A stretch of DNA of 64,000 bases from Candidatus Thiodiazotropha sp. (ex Monitilora ramsayi) (GCA_025655575.1 JAHXIP010000004.1:186001-250000), one strand, 5' to 3'. Counted from the stretch's first letter, positions 33,332-45,304 are shown. Notes: generated from the letters alone by a model not told the origin. Numbers and translations: made by a program.

Positions 33332-34768
33332 TTACTCCACCTCCGAACAAAGTTGGAGAGGCAGTCCTGCTGCGATGGCGCCGATACTCCCTGCCCCCAG
33401 AGTCAGTACGATGTCCCCATCCCTGAGTAGGCCTTTCAACAAAGCCGGCAGCTCCTCTACCGGTTCCAGGAAAATGGGATCCACCTGTCCGCGCGTACGA
33501 ATGGCACGACTCAGATCGCGTGAAGTTGCGCCCAGGATTGGCTCCTCACCTGCCGCATAGACCTCGGTCAGGACTAACAGATCCACTTTGGAGAGCACCT
33601 GCACAAAGTCATCAAACTGCTCTTGGGTGCGGGTGTAACGATGGGGCTGGAAGGCAAGCACCAGACGGCGCTCCGGCCAACCATCCCGCACAGCCTGAAG
33701 CGTAGCCGCAACTTCGCTCGGATGGTGTGCGTAATCATCCACCAGCATCACTCGCTTACCGTCGATCTGGCAATCGCCACGTGTCTGGAAGCGCCGACCG
33801 ATCCCTTCGAACGAGTCCAGTGCACGCTGGATACTGTGACTGTCAACGTTCAGTTCCAAGGCCACCGCGATTGCCGCCAGAGCATTCAGTACATTGTGGC
33901 TTCCCGGTAGATTGAGCGTGACTTTCACCGGCTCATCCAAGGCAGTTGCATGCACGGTAAAATGGGTTTTCAGACCTTCCTGACTAACATCAGTGGCGCG
34001 TACGTCCGCTCCCTCGCTGAAGCCATAGGTGGTGATCGGCCGAGTAATCTCCGGTAACAATCCCTGAATTTCTTCATCATCAATGCAGAGCACCGCCATG
34101 CCGTAAAAAGGCAGATGGTGGAGAAACTCCAGGAAGGTCCCGCGCAACCGATTGAAATCACCGCCATAGGTGGTCATATGATCGGCATCGATATTGGTGA
34201 CGACTGCCAGCATGGGTTGCAGGTAGAGAAAAGAGGCGTCACTCTCGTCTGCCTCTGCCACTAAATATTCGCCCTCACCCAGCCGGGCATTGGCACCGGC
34301 ACTGTTGAGCCGCCCACCGATAACAAAAGTGGGATCAAGCCCGGCCTCCGCCAGTATGCTGGTGACCAGGCTGGTGGTGGTGGTCTTGCCATGCGTACCC
34401 GCCACAGCGATCCCGTAGTGGAATCGCATAATCTCCGCCAACATCTCGGCTCTGGGTACTACGGGTATTCGTAACTCTCTAGCCGCCGCCACTTCGGGGT
34501 TGCTCTCTTTGACTGCGCTTGAGATCACAACTGCATCCACGTCCTGCACCTGCTCTGCCAGATGGCCCAGGCAGATCTTTGCACCCAGCCGCGCCAGACG
34601 CAGGGTCACGCCACTCTCACGCTGGTCGGAGCCGGAGACCTCATAACCCAGATTGATCATCACCTCGGCAATACCGCTCATGCCCGCACCGCCAATACCG
34701 ACAAAATGGATCCGGCGCATGCGTCCCATGCTGTTGGGTGCGTGTCGACGACGTTGCTGCTCACTCAT
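33332..34768 (-). CDS. murC: UDP-N-acetylmuramate--L-alanine ligase
   Basis: Adds the first stem amino acid to UDP-MurNAc. [16 protein letters not shown] is the N-terminal UDP-binding loop, [13 protein letters not shown] the ATP loop, followed by [14 protein letters not shown] and [10 protein letters not shown]. 478 residues. The ATG at 34768 overlaps the murG stop by 4 bp and is preferred over an in-frame TTG at 34789. It ends immediately before the 58-codon gene. Confidence 0.97.
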   Translation of the reverse strand: MSEQQRRRHAPNSMGRMRRIHFVGIGGAGMSGIAEVMINLGYEVSGSDQRESGVTLRLARLGAKICLGHLAEQVQDVDAVVISSAVKESNPEVAAARELRIPVVPRAEMLAEIMRFHYGIAVAGTHGKTTTTSLVTSILAEAGLDPTFVIGGRLNSAGANARLGEGEYLVAEADESDASFLYLQPMLAVVTNIDADHMTTYGGDFNRLRGTFLEFLHHLPFYGMAVLCIDDEEIQGLLPEITRPITTYGFSEGADVRATDVSQEGLKTHFTVHATALDEPVKVTLNLPGSHNVLNALAAIAVALELNVDSHSIQRALDSFEGIGRRFQTRGDCQIDGKRVMLVDDYAHHPSEVAATLQAVRDGWPERRLVLAFQPHRYTRTQEQFDDFVQVLSKVDLLVLTEVYAAGEEPILGATSRDLSRAIRTRGQVDPIFLEPVEELPALLKGLLRDGDIVLTLGAGSIGAIAAGLPLQLCSEVE

Positions 34769-35844
34769 CTTTTGATACTCTCCAGGCAAGCACGACCGAC
34801 CATAGCGGCGGCATCATCAACAGCAACTTCTCTGGCGGCCTCAGCCATCCTCAGAAGTTCGGGTTTATTGCCACACAGCGATTTCAGGATCTTCACTAAT
34901 CGCTGGCTATCCATCTCATCCTGCGGCAGCAACTGGGCTGCTCCCACGTTAACCAGAAAACGGGCATTGTGGGTCTGATGATCGTCTACCGCATGGGGAT
35001 AAGGCACCAGCACAGCACCGAGACCTGCGGCTGCCAATTCAGAGACAGTCAGAGCACCCGCACGACAGATGACCAGATCGGCCCAGCCATAGGCGGCAGC
35101 CATATCCTTTTCGAATGGATTAACTTCAGCTTCCACATCTAAAGTCCGATAGGCTTCGATAGCCTCATCGATCAGTTTCTCACCCGCCTGGTGTCTTACC
35201 TGGGGCCTTTCCTGCTCAGACATCAGGGCAAGTGCCGCTGGTACGACTTCATTCAGCACCCTGGCGCCCAAGGAACCACCCAAAACCAATAACCGAACAG
35301 GACCGACATGATCGGCGAAGCGAATTTCTGGCTTGGCCAACTCGACAATGTCCTGACGCACCGGGTTGCCCGAATTCTCCGCGCCAATGTCGGCGCCGAA
35401 ACTATCGGGAAAAGCCTCAAACACTCGTGTTGCGATACGTGCCAACAGGCGGTTGGTCAGTCCGGGAATAGCGTTCTGTTCCTGGATGACCAGTGGAATA
35501 CGCAGCAGCCTGGCCATCAGTCCACCTGGGCCGGTCACGAATCCACCCATACCCAGCACCAACTGAGGACGTGTACGGCGTAAAACAACCAAGGCTTGCC
35601 AGAGGGCACGAAAAATCTCGAACGGCGCAAACAAACGCCGTTTCAAACCGCTGCCCCGGATACCGCGCACCTCGATCTGCTCCAGTGGATAGCCATATTC
35701 AGGAATCAGCCGCGCTTCCATGCTTTTCGTACTTCCGAGCCAGGTAATACGGCAACCCTGCTGCTTGAGCCAATCAGCCACTGCCAGTGCCGGAAACAGA
35801 TGTCCCCCGGTACCACCCGCCATGACCATCACATGAGGCTCCAT
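34765..35844 (-). CDS. murG: lipid II-forming N-acetylglucosaminyltransferase
   Basis: Membrane-associated GT-B enzyme adding GlcNAc to lipid [19 protein letters not shown] is the first G loop, [13 protein letters not shown] the second, and [31 protein letters not shown] the UDP-GlcNAc site. 359 residues. It overlaps ftsW by 16 bp from ATG 35844; an ATG five codons later would nearly remove the overlap. Confidence 0.97.
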   Translation of the reverse strand: MEPHVMVMAGGTGGHLFPALAVADWLKQQGCRITWLGSTKSMEARLIPEYGYPLEQIEVRGIRGSGLKRRLFAPFEIFRALWQALVVLRRTRPQLVLGMGGFVTGPGGLMARLLRIPLVIQEQNAIPGLTNRLLARIATRVFEAFPDSFGADIGAENSGNPVRQDIVELAKPEIRFADHVGPVRLLVLGGSLGARVLNEVVPAALALMSEQERPQVRHQAGEKLIDEAIEAYRTLDVEAEVNPFEKDMAAAYGWADLVICRAGALTVSELAAAGLGAVLVPYPHAVDDHQTHNARFLVNVGAAQLLPQDEMDSQRLVKILKSLCGNKPELLRMAEAAREVAVDDAAAMVGRACLESIKR

Positions 35845-37028
35845 GATCGGCCTCCTTTTGACTTTGCATGACCGGACTGCCGGGATTCATAGTCGATACG
35901 GAACAGCAATGCCATCACCATACAAACCACGATAATGCTGTTGCTGCCATAACTCATGAAGGGCAAAGTCAGCCCTTTGGTTGGCAGCATACCGACGTTG
36001 ACGCCGATATTGATGAAGGCCTGCAGTCCCAACCAAAGCCCCAGACCATAGGCGGTATAAGCGGAGAATCTTTCACCCCGTTCTTCTGCCCGCACACCAA
36101 TCTGGAAGGCGCGCCAAGTGATGAAAGCGAAGAGAAAAATCACACTCAATGTACCGATCAGGCCAAACTCTTCACCCACCACGGCCATAATGAAGTCGGT
36201 ATGCGCTTCAGGCAGATAGAACTGCTTTTGGATGCCGCTTCCCAATCCCACACCACTGATCTCGCCCCTGCCGAAGGCAATCAGCGCCTGCGATAGCTGA
36301 AAATCGGTATTGAAGGGATCATCCCAGGGATTCAGAAATGTGGTCATGCGCTGCCACCGATAGGGAGAGAAATAGATCAACGCCCAACCGGCAACACCCG
36401 ACACAAGAATCAGGGTGGCGAACTGATAGAGCACGACGCCACCGAGGAAAAGCATCCCCAGCGCCGTGGCGAAGAGCACCACTGTGGTTCCAAAATCAGG
36501 CTGCATCAGAATCAATGAACTGGTGATCACCAGCAGGAGCATGGGTTTGGCAAAGCCCCAGAATGAACGGGCCACCTCATCCTGCCGGCGCACTAGGTAA
36601 CCCGCGATATAGAGCACCATAAAGAGCTTCATGAACTCGGAGCTCTGCAGATTGAAGATTCCCAATGGGATCCAACGAGTCGCCCCGTTAACCGTCTTAC
36701 CGACGCCCGGCACTAATAGCAGCATAAGCAACAGCATGCCGAAGAAGACCAGTAGCGGTCCCACCTTCTGCCACTGAACCATCGATGCTTGAAAAAAGAG
36801 CACAGCGCTGGCAACACCCAAGCCCATGGCAAATAGATGCCGGTAGATGTAGAAGAAGGGGTCACCCGCCAGGCGATCACCAACAGTCATTGAGGCGGAA
36901 GAGACCATCACCAGACCAAAACAGAGCAGCAAGACCACAGCACCAAAGAGCCACCAGTCAATAAGTGCCGGCATGGGTCGCTCGGTACTGCGTGCATCCG
37001 TTGCTTGCGGGCGTGCCATCGTACTCAT
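35829..37028 (-). CDS. ftsW: peptidoglycan polymerase FtsW
   Basis: SEDS-family glycosyltransferase working with FtsI at the septum. About ten transmembrane helices in 399 residues. SEDS signatures include GLGSGIQKQFYLPEAHTDF and the region GLWLGLQAFINIGVNVG, followed by LPTKGLTLPFMSYG. The ATG overlaps the murD stop by 4 bp. Confidence 0.96.
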   Translation of the reverse strand: MSTMARPQATDARSTERPMPALIDWWLFGAVVLLLCFGLVMVSSASMTVGDRLAGDPFFYIYRHLFAMGLGVASAVLFFQASMVQWQKVGPLLVFFGMLLLMLLLVPGVGKTVNGATRWIPLGIFNLQSSEFMKLFMVLYIAGYLVRRQDEVARSFWGFAKPMLLLVITSSLILMQPDFGTTVVLFATALGMLFLGGVVLYQFATLILVSGVAGWALIYFSPYRWQRMTTFLNPWDDPFNTDFQLSQALIAFGRGEISGVGLGSGIQKQFYLPEAHTDFIMAVVGEEFGLIGTLSVIFLFAFITWRAFQIGVRAEERGERFSAYTAYGLGLWLGLQAFINIGVNVGMLPTKGLTLPFMSYGSNSIIVVCMVMALLFRIDYESRQSGHAKSKGGRSWSLM

Positions 37029-38380
37029 ACGGAAAGCGCCTCCACGGCACGGACGAATGCGTCTCCCCTTGCCTCGAAACCTTGAAACATGTCAAAACTG
37101 GCGCAGGCAGGTGACAGCAATACTCGATCACCGGGCCGCGCCAATTCACATGCCTTGCTGACGGCTTCTTCAAGCGATGCCGCATGTGCAAGAAGGCAAC
37201 AGCCTTTCAGTGCATCCTCCAGTAAAGGCGCGTCCCGTCCAATCAGTATCACTGCACGGGCTGTCTTTTCTACCACGGTGGATAGCTCGCTGAAGTCGGC
37301 ATCTTTGCAGTCACCACCAGCGATCAATACAGTGCGGCTTTCACCCTTTGCAGGATGAAATCCCCACAGCGCAGCAATGGTGGCCCCGACATTTGTACCC
37401 TTGGAATCGTTGTACCATTCCAATCCCTGTTTTTCGGCCACCCATTGTGTCCGATGGGGTAACCCAGCAAAGGTACGTAGCGCCCGAAGCATGGCATTCA
37501 TCGGCAGATTCACGGCTTGACCCAGTGCCAATGCCGCCAATGCATTGGCCAAATTGTGTCGGCCTTTGATGTGCAACTCATCTGCAGGTAACAGGTGTTC
37601 ATCTCCCTGTGCCAGCCAGAGTTCCCCATTGCGCACCAATAGCCCAAAATCATCACCTTTTGGCTCGCCCAGTGTGAAACCAACCTGTTTGCCCGACTTA
37701 CCACCCATCTCCACCGCCATCGGGTCATCCCGGCTGATAACGGAGACCTGGGCATGTGTATAGATCTCCGCTTTGACGGCGGCATACTCGTGAATGTCGG
37801 CGTAACGATCCATGTGATCCGCTGAGATATTCAACACCACAGCAGCCGCAGGCTTGAGAGACCAGGTACTCTCCAGTTGGAAACTCGATAACTCCAAGAC
37901 ATAGAGTTCGAGATTCTCATCCAGCAGATCTAGCGCCGGCTCTCCAAGGTTTCCCCCAATACCCACCTTGATACCAGCCATACGTGCCATCTCACCCAAC
38001 AGAGTGGTCACAGTACTTTTTCCGTTGGAACCGGTTATCGCCACCACTGGTGCTTCGACAGCTCGCGCAAAGAGCTCGATGTCGCCGATAACTTCCGCAC
38101 CTCGCGCTTTTGCCGCCTGAATCAGTGGTTCACTCAAGGGAATACCTGGACTGACCACCAGTTGGCTCGCTGCTTCAAATACATCGGGTAGAAACCCACC
38201 AGGGAAAATAGCGAGATCTGGAAAGAGTTGTTGCAGCGCTTCCAGACCAGGAGGCTGCTCCCGGCTGTCAGTTACCGCCAGAGAAACACCTTGCTGTGAG
38301 AGATAGCGCGCACAGGAGAGCCCGGTCTTGCCAAGCCCGACAATCAGTGTCTTTTCTAATTGTTTTGCGTTATCTGACAT
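37025..38380 (-). CDS. murD: UDP-N-acetylmuramoylalanine--D-glutamate ligase
   Basis: Adds D-Glu to UDP-MurNAc-L-Ala. LIVGLGKTGLSCARYL, the ATP loop ITGSNGKSTVTTLL, NISADHMDRY and HRTQWVAEKQGLEWYNDSKGTN are present. 451 residues from the ATG at 38380, whose last base pattern TGATG overlaps the mraY stop; the upstream in-frame extension is unlike the family and is excluded. Confidence 0.97.
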   Translation of the reverse strand: MSDNAKQLEKTLIVGLGKTGLSCARYLSQQGVSLAVTDSREQPPGLEALQQLFPDLAIFPGGFLPDVFEAASQLVVSPGIPLSEPLIQAAKARGAEVIGDIELFARAVEAPVVAITGSNGKSTVTTLLGEMARMAGIKVGIGGNLGEPALDLLDENLELYVLELSSFQLESTWSLKPAAAVVLNISADHMDRYADIHEYAAVKAEIYTHAQVSVISRDDPMAVEMGGKSGKQVGFTLGEPKGDDFGLLVRNGELWLAQGDEHLLPADELHIKGRHNLANALAALALGQAVNLPMNAMLRALRTFAGLPHRTQWVAEKQGLEWYNDSKGTNVGATIAALWGFHPAKGESRTVLIAGGDCKDADFSELSTVVEKTARAVILIGRDAPLLEDALKGCCLLAHAASLEEAVSKACELARPGDRVLLSPACASFDMFQGFEARGDAFVRAVEALSV

Positions 38381-39462
38381 CAGCGTATCTTCAGGCTCGC
38401 CAGTCCGACCAACACCAAAATAACGGTGATGATCCAGAAGCGTACGATGACACGGGGTTCCGGCCATCCCTTGAGTTCAAAGTGGTGATGTAATGGCGCC
38501 ATGCGGAAGATGCGTTTACCGGTCAGCTTATAAGAAGCCACCTGCAGCACGACCGAAACGGTCTCAACCACAAAGACCCCACCCATGATGAAGAGGACGA
38601 TCTCCTGGCGGACTGCAACCGCGACAACACCCAGTGCAGCGCCAAGGGCCAAAGCCCCAACGTCACCCATGAAGACCTGAGCGGGATAGGTGTTGAACCA
38701 GAGAAAGCCTAGACCGGCGCCCACCAGTGCGGCACAGAAGACAATCAGTTCCCCCACGCCAGGCAGATAGGGAATCTTCAGGTAAGTGGCGAAATCCGCA
38801 TGTCCGGTAACATAGGCCATCATACCCAGCGCACCACCCACCATCACGGTAGGCAGGATCGCCAACCCGTCGAGCCCATCGGTGAGATTGACCGCGTTGG
38901 ATGACCCCACAATCACCAAATAGCTGAAGAGCACGAAGACCGGTCCCCACTCGAGAGAGACATCCTTCAGATAGGGGATCAGCAGCGCTGTCTCTACCGA
39001 AGAACTGGCAGTGACGTAAAAAACTATCGACGCGCCCAGACCCGCCACCGACTGCCAAAAATATTTCCAACGGGCAGCCAGTCCTTTGGGATCGCTGAGC
39101 ACCAATTTTTTATAGTCATCCACCAGGCCGATGAGACCAAAGGCCATGGTTACGATGAGAACGATCCAGACATAGCGATTGCTCAGATCTGACCAGAGCA
39201 GCGTAGAGATGGCGATGGCAACCAGAATCAAAGCGCCACCCATTGTCGGGGTGCCCGCCTTGGAGAAGTGGGTCTCTGGACCATCGTCACGAACCGTCTG
39301 CCCGATCTGATGAAAACTGAGACGCCGGATCATCATCGGCCCCAGCAGCAACGAGATCAACAGTGCCGTCAACACACCCAAAATGGTACGCAACGTCAGA
39401 TACTGAAAAACACTGAATCCACTATCAAACTGAGTTAGCCAATTTGTCAGGTAGAGCAACAA
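38380..39462 (-). CDS. mraY: phospho-N-acetylmuramoyl-pentapeptide transferase
   Basis: Integral membrane enzyme making lipid I from UDP-MurNAc-pentapeptide and undecaprenyl phosphate. Ten predicted transmembrane helices in 360 residues. [19 protein letters not shown] (catalytic Asp pair), [14 protein letters not shown] and the C-terminal [13 protein letters not shown] are diagnostic. It is separated from murF by 2 bp. Confidence 0.98.
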   Translation of the reverse strand: MLLYLTNWLTQFDSGFSVFQYLTLRTILGVLTALLISLLLGPMMIRRLSFHQIGQTVRDDGPETHFSKAGTPTMGGALILVAIAISTLLWSDLSNRYVWIVLIVTMAFGLIGLVDDYKKLVLSDPKGLAARWKYFWQSVAGLGASIVFYVTASSSVETALLIPYLKDVSLEWGPVFVLFSYLVIVGSSNAVNLTDGLDGLAILPTVMVGGALGMMAYVTGHADFATYLKIPYLPGVGELIVFCAALVGAGLGFLWFNTYPAQVFMGDVGALALGAALGVVAVAVRQEIVLFIMGGVFVVETVSVVLQVASYKLTGKRIFRMAPLHHHFELKGWPEPRVIVRFWIITVILVLVGLASLKIR

Positions 39463-39464
39463 GT

Positions 39465-40832
39465 TCAGGTCCTCCCCATATCCATTAACTGCTGCAACAC
39501 CCGTTCCATGCCGGCACTGCGTGAGCCCTTGATCAACAACGTATCGCCGGCCTTGGCATTCAATGCTAATTCATTGACCAGGTCCTCAATCCGTTGAAAG
39601 GACTTTGCACCCTCACCAAAGCTTTCAGCTGCGTGTAAGCTGAGGCTGCCCAAAGTGTAGAGGTGGCCGATACCAGCCTGATGCGCCCGCTTACCGAGAT
39701 CGGCGTGGAGGTCGACCGCCTCTTCACCCAGCTCCGCAAGATCTCCCAGCACTAACCACTGCCCGCCAGGCGCCTCACGCAGGACCTGAATAGCTGCCTC
39801 CACGGAATCGGGATTCGCGTTGTAGGTATCGTCCACAAGCCGGAGACCGCTGGCAGAGACACGGGTGCACAATCGGCCGTTGACCGGCTCAACCGAAGCC
39901 AACCCCTGCTGGATTTGAGTAATGGTGCAATTCATCGCCAGTGCGGCAGCAATGGCGGCCAGTGCATTGAGTAGATTATGTCGACCCGCCAATGCCAGCT
40001 CGATCTCAAAACTTGACTCCCGATAGGAGACCGTCATGTGGCTGCTGAAACCTGTGTCGGACCAACGGGTCACAGCCTGATTCAGATCGGTGCGCACCTG
40101 TGCCCGGGGTGATCCGCCAAAAGAGATCATGCGTCGCTCACCCAAGCGCTGACGCCAGAGAGGGAAGTAGTCATCGTCGGCATTCAGCACAGCCACACCC
40201 TGGGGATTGAGACCACTCAGAATCTCCCCTTTGGCCTGAGCCACGCCTTGCAGATCTCCGAATCCCTCAAGATGCGCTGCACCGGCATTGGTAATGACAG
40301 CCACATCCGGCCGGGCAATCTGCGTCAGATAACCGATCTCTCCGGGATGGTTGGCCCCCATCTCGATGACAGCGAATGACTCGTCCTGTAATTGGAGCAG
40401 TGTCAGAGGCAGGCCGATATCGTTATTCAGATTACCTGGCGTGGCCAACACCGGACCCCGCTGCCCCAGGATAGCGGCAGTCAATTCCTTGACCGTGGTC
40501 TTGCCGTTGCTACCGGTAATACCGATCATCGGCACAGAGAAGCGGTCACGCCAAAGTGCTGCCAGCCGGCCCAGCCCGAGCCTGGTATCGTCTACACGAA
40601 TCTGCGGTACATTTTCATCCCGCACCTCACTGACCATCAGCGCGGCGGCACCCTTCTCGATAGCCTGGGGAATGAATCGATGTCCATCGAAATTCGGGCC
40701 TTTCAGCGCGACAAACAGATCGTCGGACTGCAGCGTCCGGGTATCGGTACTGACCGCACTGAAACTGACGTCTGCCCCGATCTGTACACCATCGAGTCTT
40801 TCTGTCACTTGCGAGAGAGACAGGCTGTTCAT
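39465..40832 (-). CDS. murF: UDP-MurNAc-tripeptide--D-alanyl-D-alanine ligase
   Basis: Adds D-Ala-D-Ala to complete the pentapeptide precursor. N-terminal [17 protein letters not shown], the ATP loop [24 protein letters not shown] and [12 protein letters not shown] are visible. 455 residues from the ATG at 40832, which overlaps the murE stop by 4 bp. A start six codons earlier would extend into murE without need. Confidence 0.96.
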   Translation of the reverse strand: MNSLSLSQVTERLDGVQIGADVSFSAVSTDTRTLQSDDLFVALKGPNFDGHRFIPQAIEKGAAALMVSEVRDENVPQIRVDDTRLGLGRLAALWRDRFSVPMIGITGSNGKTTVKELTAAILGQRGPVLATPGNLNNDIGLPLTLLQLQDESFAVIEMGANHPGEIGYLTQIARPDVAVITNAGAAHLEGFGDLQGVAQAKGEILSGLNPQGVAVLNADDDYFPLWRQRLGERRMISFGGSPRAQVRTDLNQAVTRWSDTGFSSHMTVSYRESSFEIELALAGRHNLLNALAAIAAALAMNCTITQIQQGLASVEPVNGRLCTRVSASGLRLVDDTYNANPDSVEAAIQVLREAPGGQWLVLGDLAELGEEAVDLHADLGKRAHQAGIGHLYTLGSLSLHAAESFGEGAKSFQRIEDLVNELALNAKAGDTLLIKGSRSAGMERVLQQLMDMGRT

Positions 40833-42370
40833 TCGCCAGCCTCCCGCCACTCGGCCAGTGCCGCAGTTACCTGCTCCCGGTCATCGAAATGCAGGACCTG
40901 CTCACCGATCAGTTGATAGTCTTCGTGTCCCTTCCCCGCAACCAACACCATGTCGCCCGGCCGGGCCATCTCAATAGCCTGTCGGATGGCGAGTCCCCGA
41001 TCGCTTTCGATCTGTGCCGCTTCGGGTTGACGCAGACCCGCCAGAATCTGCTGGATAATTTCAGCGCTTGATTCACTGCGGGGGTTGTCGTCGGTAACGA
41101 AAACAACATCCGCAAGCTGCTCCGCCAGGGCACCCATCTGAGGCCGTTTGCCCCGGTCCCTGTCACCTCCACAACCAAACACCACAAAGAGCCTGCCATC
41201 GCAATGGATACGCGTCGCCTGCAACGCCTTTTCCAGGGCATCCGGTGTATGTGCATAGTCGACAACCACCGAGGGTTTCCCACCACCACTGAAAAGCTGC
41301 ATACGCCCCGGCACGGTAGTGAGCTCCGCCATGACGTGCAGCGCTCTCGAAAGATCCCAGCCTCGTTGCAGTAATACCAACAACACTGCCAGCAGATTGG
41401 CTGCATTGAAGCGGCCCAACAGGCGGGTCTTGAGCAGTCCCTCACCACGGTGAGTGGCAATACGGATTTCCATGCCCTGCGTCGTGGGGGTGATCTCTAT
41501 CGCACGAGCCCAGCCGGACAATCCATCCGGTAGTTCCGCATTGGCTTTGAGAGAGTAAGCCAGAGTCTCCACATCGTTCGATAGCACATTCAGCAGGCTA
41601 GCTCCCTGCGCGTCATCGAGATTAATTACCGCAGACTCCAGCCCCGGCATCTGAAACAGTCGCCGTTTGGCCGCCGCATAGTTCTCGAAGCTACCGTGAT
41701 AATCGAAATGGTCACGGCTCAAATTAGTGAAGATGGCGCAGGTGAAATGGACGGCTGCAGCACGCCCTTGATCCAGTGCGTGAGAAGAGACCTCCATGCT
41801 GACTGCCTTCGCACCACCCTGCCACATCTCTGTCAGCAGTCGCTGGACTGTCACTGCGTCCGGCGTGGTAAACCCCGTACTTTCCAATGCAGAGGGGAAT
41901 CCATAGCCCAGCGTCCCCATAATGCCGCAGGGTCCGTCACTCTGCAGCGCCTGTGCCAGCAACTGGCAAACGCTGGTTTTACCATTGGTGCCGGTTACGC
42001 CGAATACCGTCAGATACTGACTGGGATCACCATAGAAGCGTGCTGCGATCTCACTGATATGCGCCGAGAGCCCCGGCATTGCCAGCAGCGGAAAATCCTC
42101 TTTGGCCAAATTTGCAGCCAGTTGCTCACCCTCTGCATTATCGGGTTCCCACAGTATCACCTCGGCACCCTGCGCGATGGCCTGACGCGCAAATGCCAGA
42201 CCGTGATGTCGAGTACCCGTGCAAGCAAGAAAGATAGCGCCGTCAACCACCTGTCGGCTATCCAGCATCAGACTTGTCACCTCACAATCCTGCCCGGGTG
42301 GGACAGACAACAGGCCCGCCAGCAACCCGCTGAGTGTCGGCTGCGCTGGTGTCTGTTCAGCCGCCATCAT
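40829..42370 (-). CDS. murE: UDP-MurNAc-L-Ala-D-Glu--meso-diaminopimelate ligase
   Basis: Adds the third stem residue. DSRQVVDGAIFLACTG, the ATP loop VTGTNGKTSVCQLL, TNLSRDHFDYHG, and the DNPR motif (TDDNPRSE) that marks meso-DAP specificity. 513 residues. Start at ATG 42370 overlaps the ftsI stop by 4 bp; the next codon is also ATG. Confidence 0.97.
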   Translation of the reverse strand: MMAAEQTPAQPTLSGLLAGLLSVPPGQDCEVTSLMLDSRQVVDGAIFLACTGTRHHGLAFARQAIAQGAEVILWEPDNAEGEQLAANLAKEDFPLLAMPGLSAHISEIAARFYGDPSQYLTVFGVTGTNGKTSVCQLLAQALQSDGPCGIMGTLGYGFPSALESTGFTTPDAVTVQRLLTEMWQGGAKAVSMEVSSHALDQGRAAAVHFTCAIFTNLSRDHFDYHGSFENYAAAKRRLFQMPGLESAVINLDDAQGASLLNVLSNDVETLAYSLKANAELPDGLSGWARAIEITPTTQGMEIRIATHRGEGLLKTRLLGRFNAANLLAVLLVLLQRGWDLSRALHVMAELTTVPGRMQLFSGGGKPSVVVDYAHTPDALEKALQATRIHCDGRLFVVFGCGGDRDRGKRPQMGALAEQLADVVFVTDDNPRSESSAEIIQQILAGLRQPEAAQIESDRGLAIRQAIEMARPGDMVLVAGKGHEDYQLIGEQVLHFDDREQVTAALAEWREAGE

Positions 42371-44103
42371 TCCTTATCTCCCAGACGGGCCATCAGGGTG
42401 TTTTCCTGCCAAGGCTTGTCGGGTGCAATATTCATCAGACGCAGCGCGCCGCTCATTACCTTGGAAAAGACCGGGGCAGCCACCAGACCACCGTAATAAT
42501 CTTCACCACCGGGTTCATCGATGATGACTGCCATCACCAATCGGGGATCACTGGCCGGTGCCATGCCGACGAACAGGGACAGGTACTTGTCCTCTGCATA
42601 ACCACCCGCCACCGCCTTCTTGGCAGTACCGGTTTTGCCTGCCACACGGTAGCCGGGGATGGCTGCCAATGGCGCAGAACCTTCACCACTGACCACGGTC
42701 TCTAGCATCTTTACCATCGTACGGGCGGTACGCTTGCGCAGCACACGTTCACCCTCGGGTGGATGATCGAGCTTGAGCAAGGAAACCGGCATTCGTAAAC
42801 CGTCGTTGGCCAGCACCGCATAGGCGCGTGCCAGCTGGAGCGGCGTTACGGAGAGGCCGTAGCCAAAGGAGAGGGTTGCCTGCTCAAAAGGCGACCATTC
42901 TGAAAAATAGGGCAACCGGCCACTCGACTCACCAGGGAAACTGCTACCCGTGGTCTCACCAAAGCCAAATCTGGAGTAGACCTTCCAGAGGGTCTCCGGC
43001 TCCATTGAGAGCGCAATCTTACTGGCCCCCACATTGCTCGACTTACGCAGCACGGTGGCCACGTCAATCATGCCGTAGTTGCGATGATCACGTACCATGT
43101 ACCGTCCAACCTTCATCTGGCCAGGCCTGACATCGATGGGTGAATCCGGCTTGATATGCCCGTTCTCCAAGGCTGCTGCCACAGTGAAGGGCTTCATGGT
43201 TGATCCCGCCTCGAAGACATCGGTCACTGACCGATTGCGCAGACGGCTGAGCCGATTGCCGCGGGGTGCATTGGGGTTATAGGAAGGGCTATTGACCATG
43301 GCCAGAATTTCACCGCTGCGGGTATCGAGAATCACAGCAGAACCGGAACGCGCATTGTGTTTGTTGACTGCCGCCTTTAGCTCACGATAAGCAAGAAACT
43401 GCAACCGTCTGTCTAGACTGGTCACAAGATCTCGTCCCTGCGCCGGGCTCTGGATATTCTCAACCTGTTCAACCACGCGACCTTTGCCGTCCTTGATGAC
43501 GCGTTTAGCACCGGCAGTCCCGCTCAGCCACTCGTCATAAAGCAGCTCTAATCCTTCCTGTCCCTGATCATCGATGTTGGTAAAGCCCACCATGTGCGCC
43601 ACAATTTCTCCACTGGGATAAAAGCGACGGAACTCGGGCAATAGATCGATGCCCTCCAAATCCAGTTTCTGTACCGCATCTGCCAAATCAGGGTTGATTC
43701 GGCGCTGCAGATAGACAAAGCCACGGTCACTGGCAAGCACACGACGCAGACGATCCGGATCCAGGTTCAGGGTCGAAGCCAGAGCGCCTATAGTTTGGGC
43801 ATCTCCCTGCAATTTTCTGGGATTTGCCGTCACACTTTTGACCGGCGTGCTGATGGCGAGGGGTTCACCGTTTCGATCGGTGATCATGCCCCGACTGGCG
43901 CTTACCGACATGACCCGAAGATAACGCCGCTCACCCTGCTCCTGGAGAAAAGCAGTCTCGATAACCTGCCGGTCGATCGACTGCCAAACCAGTGAGGCAC
44001 AGGCGAGCACCATCACTACAAGCACGGTGATACGCCGAGCCCGGTAACTCGGTATCCGCTTGATCTCTGCCTGTTGACCTTTTTTACGTTTCGCGCTCGC
44101 CAT
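42367..44103 (-). CDS. ftsI: septal peptidoglycan transpeptidase FtsI (PBP3)
   Basis: Class B penicillin-binding protein. One N-terminal transmembrane helix, the pedestal/dimerisation region with RGMITDRNGEPLA, then the transpeptidase: active-site Ser in GSTMKPFT, SSN (RKSSNVGA), and KTGTAKK. 578 residues. It lies 2 bp after ftsL and is coupled to murE. Confidence 0.97.
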   Translation of the reverse strand: MASAKRKKGQQAEIKRIPSYRARRITVLVVMVLACASLVWQSIDRQVIETAFLQEQGERRYLRVMSVSASRGMITDRNGEPLAISTPVKSVTANPRKLQGDAQTIGALASTLNLDPDRLRRVLASDRGFVYLQRRINPDLADAVQKLDLEGIDLLPEFRRFYPSGEIVAHMVGFTNIDDQGQEGLELLYDEWLSGTAGAKRVIKDGKGRVVEQVENIQSPAQGRDLVTSLDRRLQFLAYRELKAAVNKHNARSGSAVILDTRSGEILAMVNSPSYNPNAPRGNRLSRLRNRSVTDVFEAGSTMKPFTVAAALENGHIKPDSPIDVRPGQMKVGRYMVRDHRNYGMIDVATVLRKSSNVGASKIALSMEPETLWKVYSRFGFGETTGSSFPGESSGRLPYFSEWSPFEQATLSFGYGLSVTPLQLARAYAVLANDGLRMPVSLLKLDHPPEGERVLRKRTARTMVKMLETVVSGEGSAPLAAIPGYRVAGKTGTAKKAVAGGYAEDKYLSLFVGMAPASDPRLVMAVIIDEPGGEDYYGGLVAAPVFSKVMSGALRLMNIAPDKPWQENTLMARLGDKE

Positions 44104-44105
44104 GT

Positions 44106-44378
44106 TCAGCGCCTGATCACCACAACTTCATTAACACCGGGCAGATGCATCAGTAACCTGTCCCGCGCCTGTTTTTCAATCTCTGAATGGGTTGCCAGTG
44201 TGCTCTCTTCCAACTGCAACCGCCCCCACTCAACACCTAACCTTTCCTTTTCTGCCTGCAACGCCTGCAAACCAACAAAATGCCTACGGCTGAGGTACTT
44301 GCTGTAGACAACAGAAACCGCCGATCCCACCACGGCAACCAACAACAAGCCAATTAACCAATGCCGCGTCAGATTCAC
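44106..44378 (-). CDS. ftsL: cell division protein FtsL
   Basis: 90-residue bitopic protein: short cytoplasmic tail, transmembrane helix (about 8-26), then a periplasmic coiled coil ([23 protein letters not shown]). Works with FtsB and FtsQ to activate FtsWI. The start codon is GTG at 44378, overlapping the rsmH stop by 4 bp (GTGA). Identity rests on topology, size and position, as sequence conservation in this family is poor. Confidence 0.92.
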   Translation of the reverse strand: MNLTRHWLIGLLLVAVVGSAVSVVYSKYLSRRHFVGLQALQAEKERLGVEWGRLQLEESTLATHSEIEKQARDRLLMHLPGVNEVVVIRR

Positions 44379-45304
44379 GCCAGCCGCTCCGCCACACGTA
44401 ACACTGCACTGCGTGCGCGTGGATTGGCCTCGATCTCAACCGCATCCGGTACGATTGCTTTACCGATCAGTCTCAGACGGGGCTGAAGCTGATCCTGTCG
44501 CACCGGCACACCAGGCGGAAAGCGATCCCCCTTTGCCTGATCTCTCATAAATCGCTTGATGATCCGATCTTCCAATGAGTGGAAACTGATCACCGCCAGC
44601 CGACCACCCAGTGCCAACACATCAAGCACATGAGTCAGGCAGGTCTTGATGGCATCCAACTCTCCATTGATATGAATGCGAATCGCCTGAAAGCTCCGGG
44701 TTGCCGGATGTTTGCCCTTCTCCCATGAGGGATTAGCCTTGCTCACCAACTCAGCCAAATGAGCCGTTGTTGTGATGGGGGTATCCGCCCTCGCCTCCAC
44801 GATGGCCCGGGCAATTCGCTTGGCATGCCGCTCTTCACCATAGGCCTTTAGTACACCGGCGATCTCGCCAGCCTCTGCTCTGGCAAGCCATGTCGCTGCC
44901 GATTCACCTTGTGAGGTATCCATACGCATATCCAAGGGTCCATCCTTGCCGAAGCTGAAACCGCGTTCCGATTGATCCAGCTGGGGAGAGGAGACACCCA
45001 GATCTAGCAAGATCCCATCAACCCGGCCCATCACGCCTGCCTGCTCGGCAACTTCGCCCAGCCTGGCAAAACTCCCATGTACGATGTTGAAACGTGCGTC
45101 GTCTGCAAACATCCGCTCTCCGTAGGTCACCGCCTGTGGATCCTTGTCGATCGCAATCAGCCGCCCTTCCCGGCCAAGCGCTTTCAGTATCAGGCGACTA
45201 TGTCCGCCGCGCCCAAATGTACCGTCCAGATAGATACCCGCCGGGTTGATGTTCAGCGCCTCAATCGAGGGCTGCAGCAAAACAGAGAGATGCGCCGACT
45301 GCAT
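44375..45304 (-). CDS. rsmH: 16S rRNA m4C1402 methyltransferase
   Basis: SAM-dependent methyltransferase modifying C1402 of 16S r[16 protein letters not shown] start, the SAM loop [29 protein letters not shown], and [16 protein letters not shown]. 309 residues from the ATG at 45304, which shares one base with the mraZ stop (TGATG). A longer start inside mraZ is rejected. Confidence 0.97.
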   Translation of the reverse strand: MQSAHLSVLLQPSIEALNINPAGIYLDGTFGRGGHSRLILKALGREGRLIAIDKDPQAVTYGERMFADDARFNIVHGSFARLGEVAEQAGVMGRVDGILLDLGVSSPQLDQSERGFSFGKDGPLDMRMDTSQGESAATWLARAEAGEIAGVLKAYGEERHAKRIARAIVEARADTPITTTAHLAELVSKANPSWEKGKHPATRSFQAIRIHINGELDAIKTCLTHVLDVLALGGRLAVISFHSLEDRIIKRFMRDQAKGDRFPPGVPVRQDQLQPRLRLIGKAIVPDAVEIEANPRARSAVLRVAERLA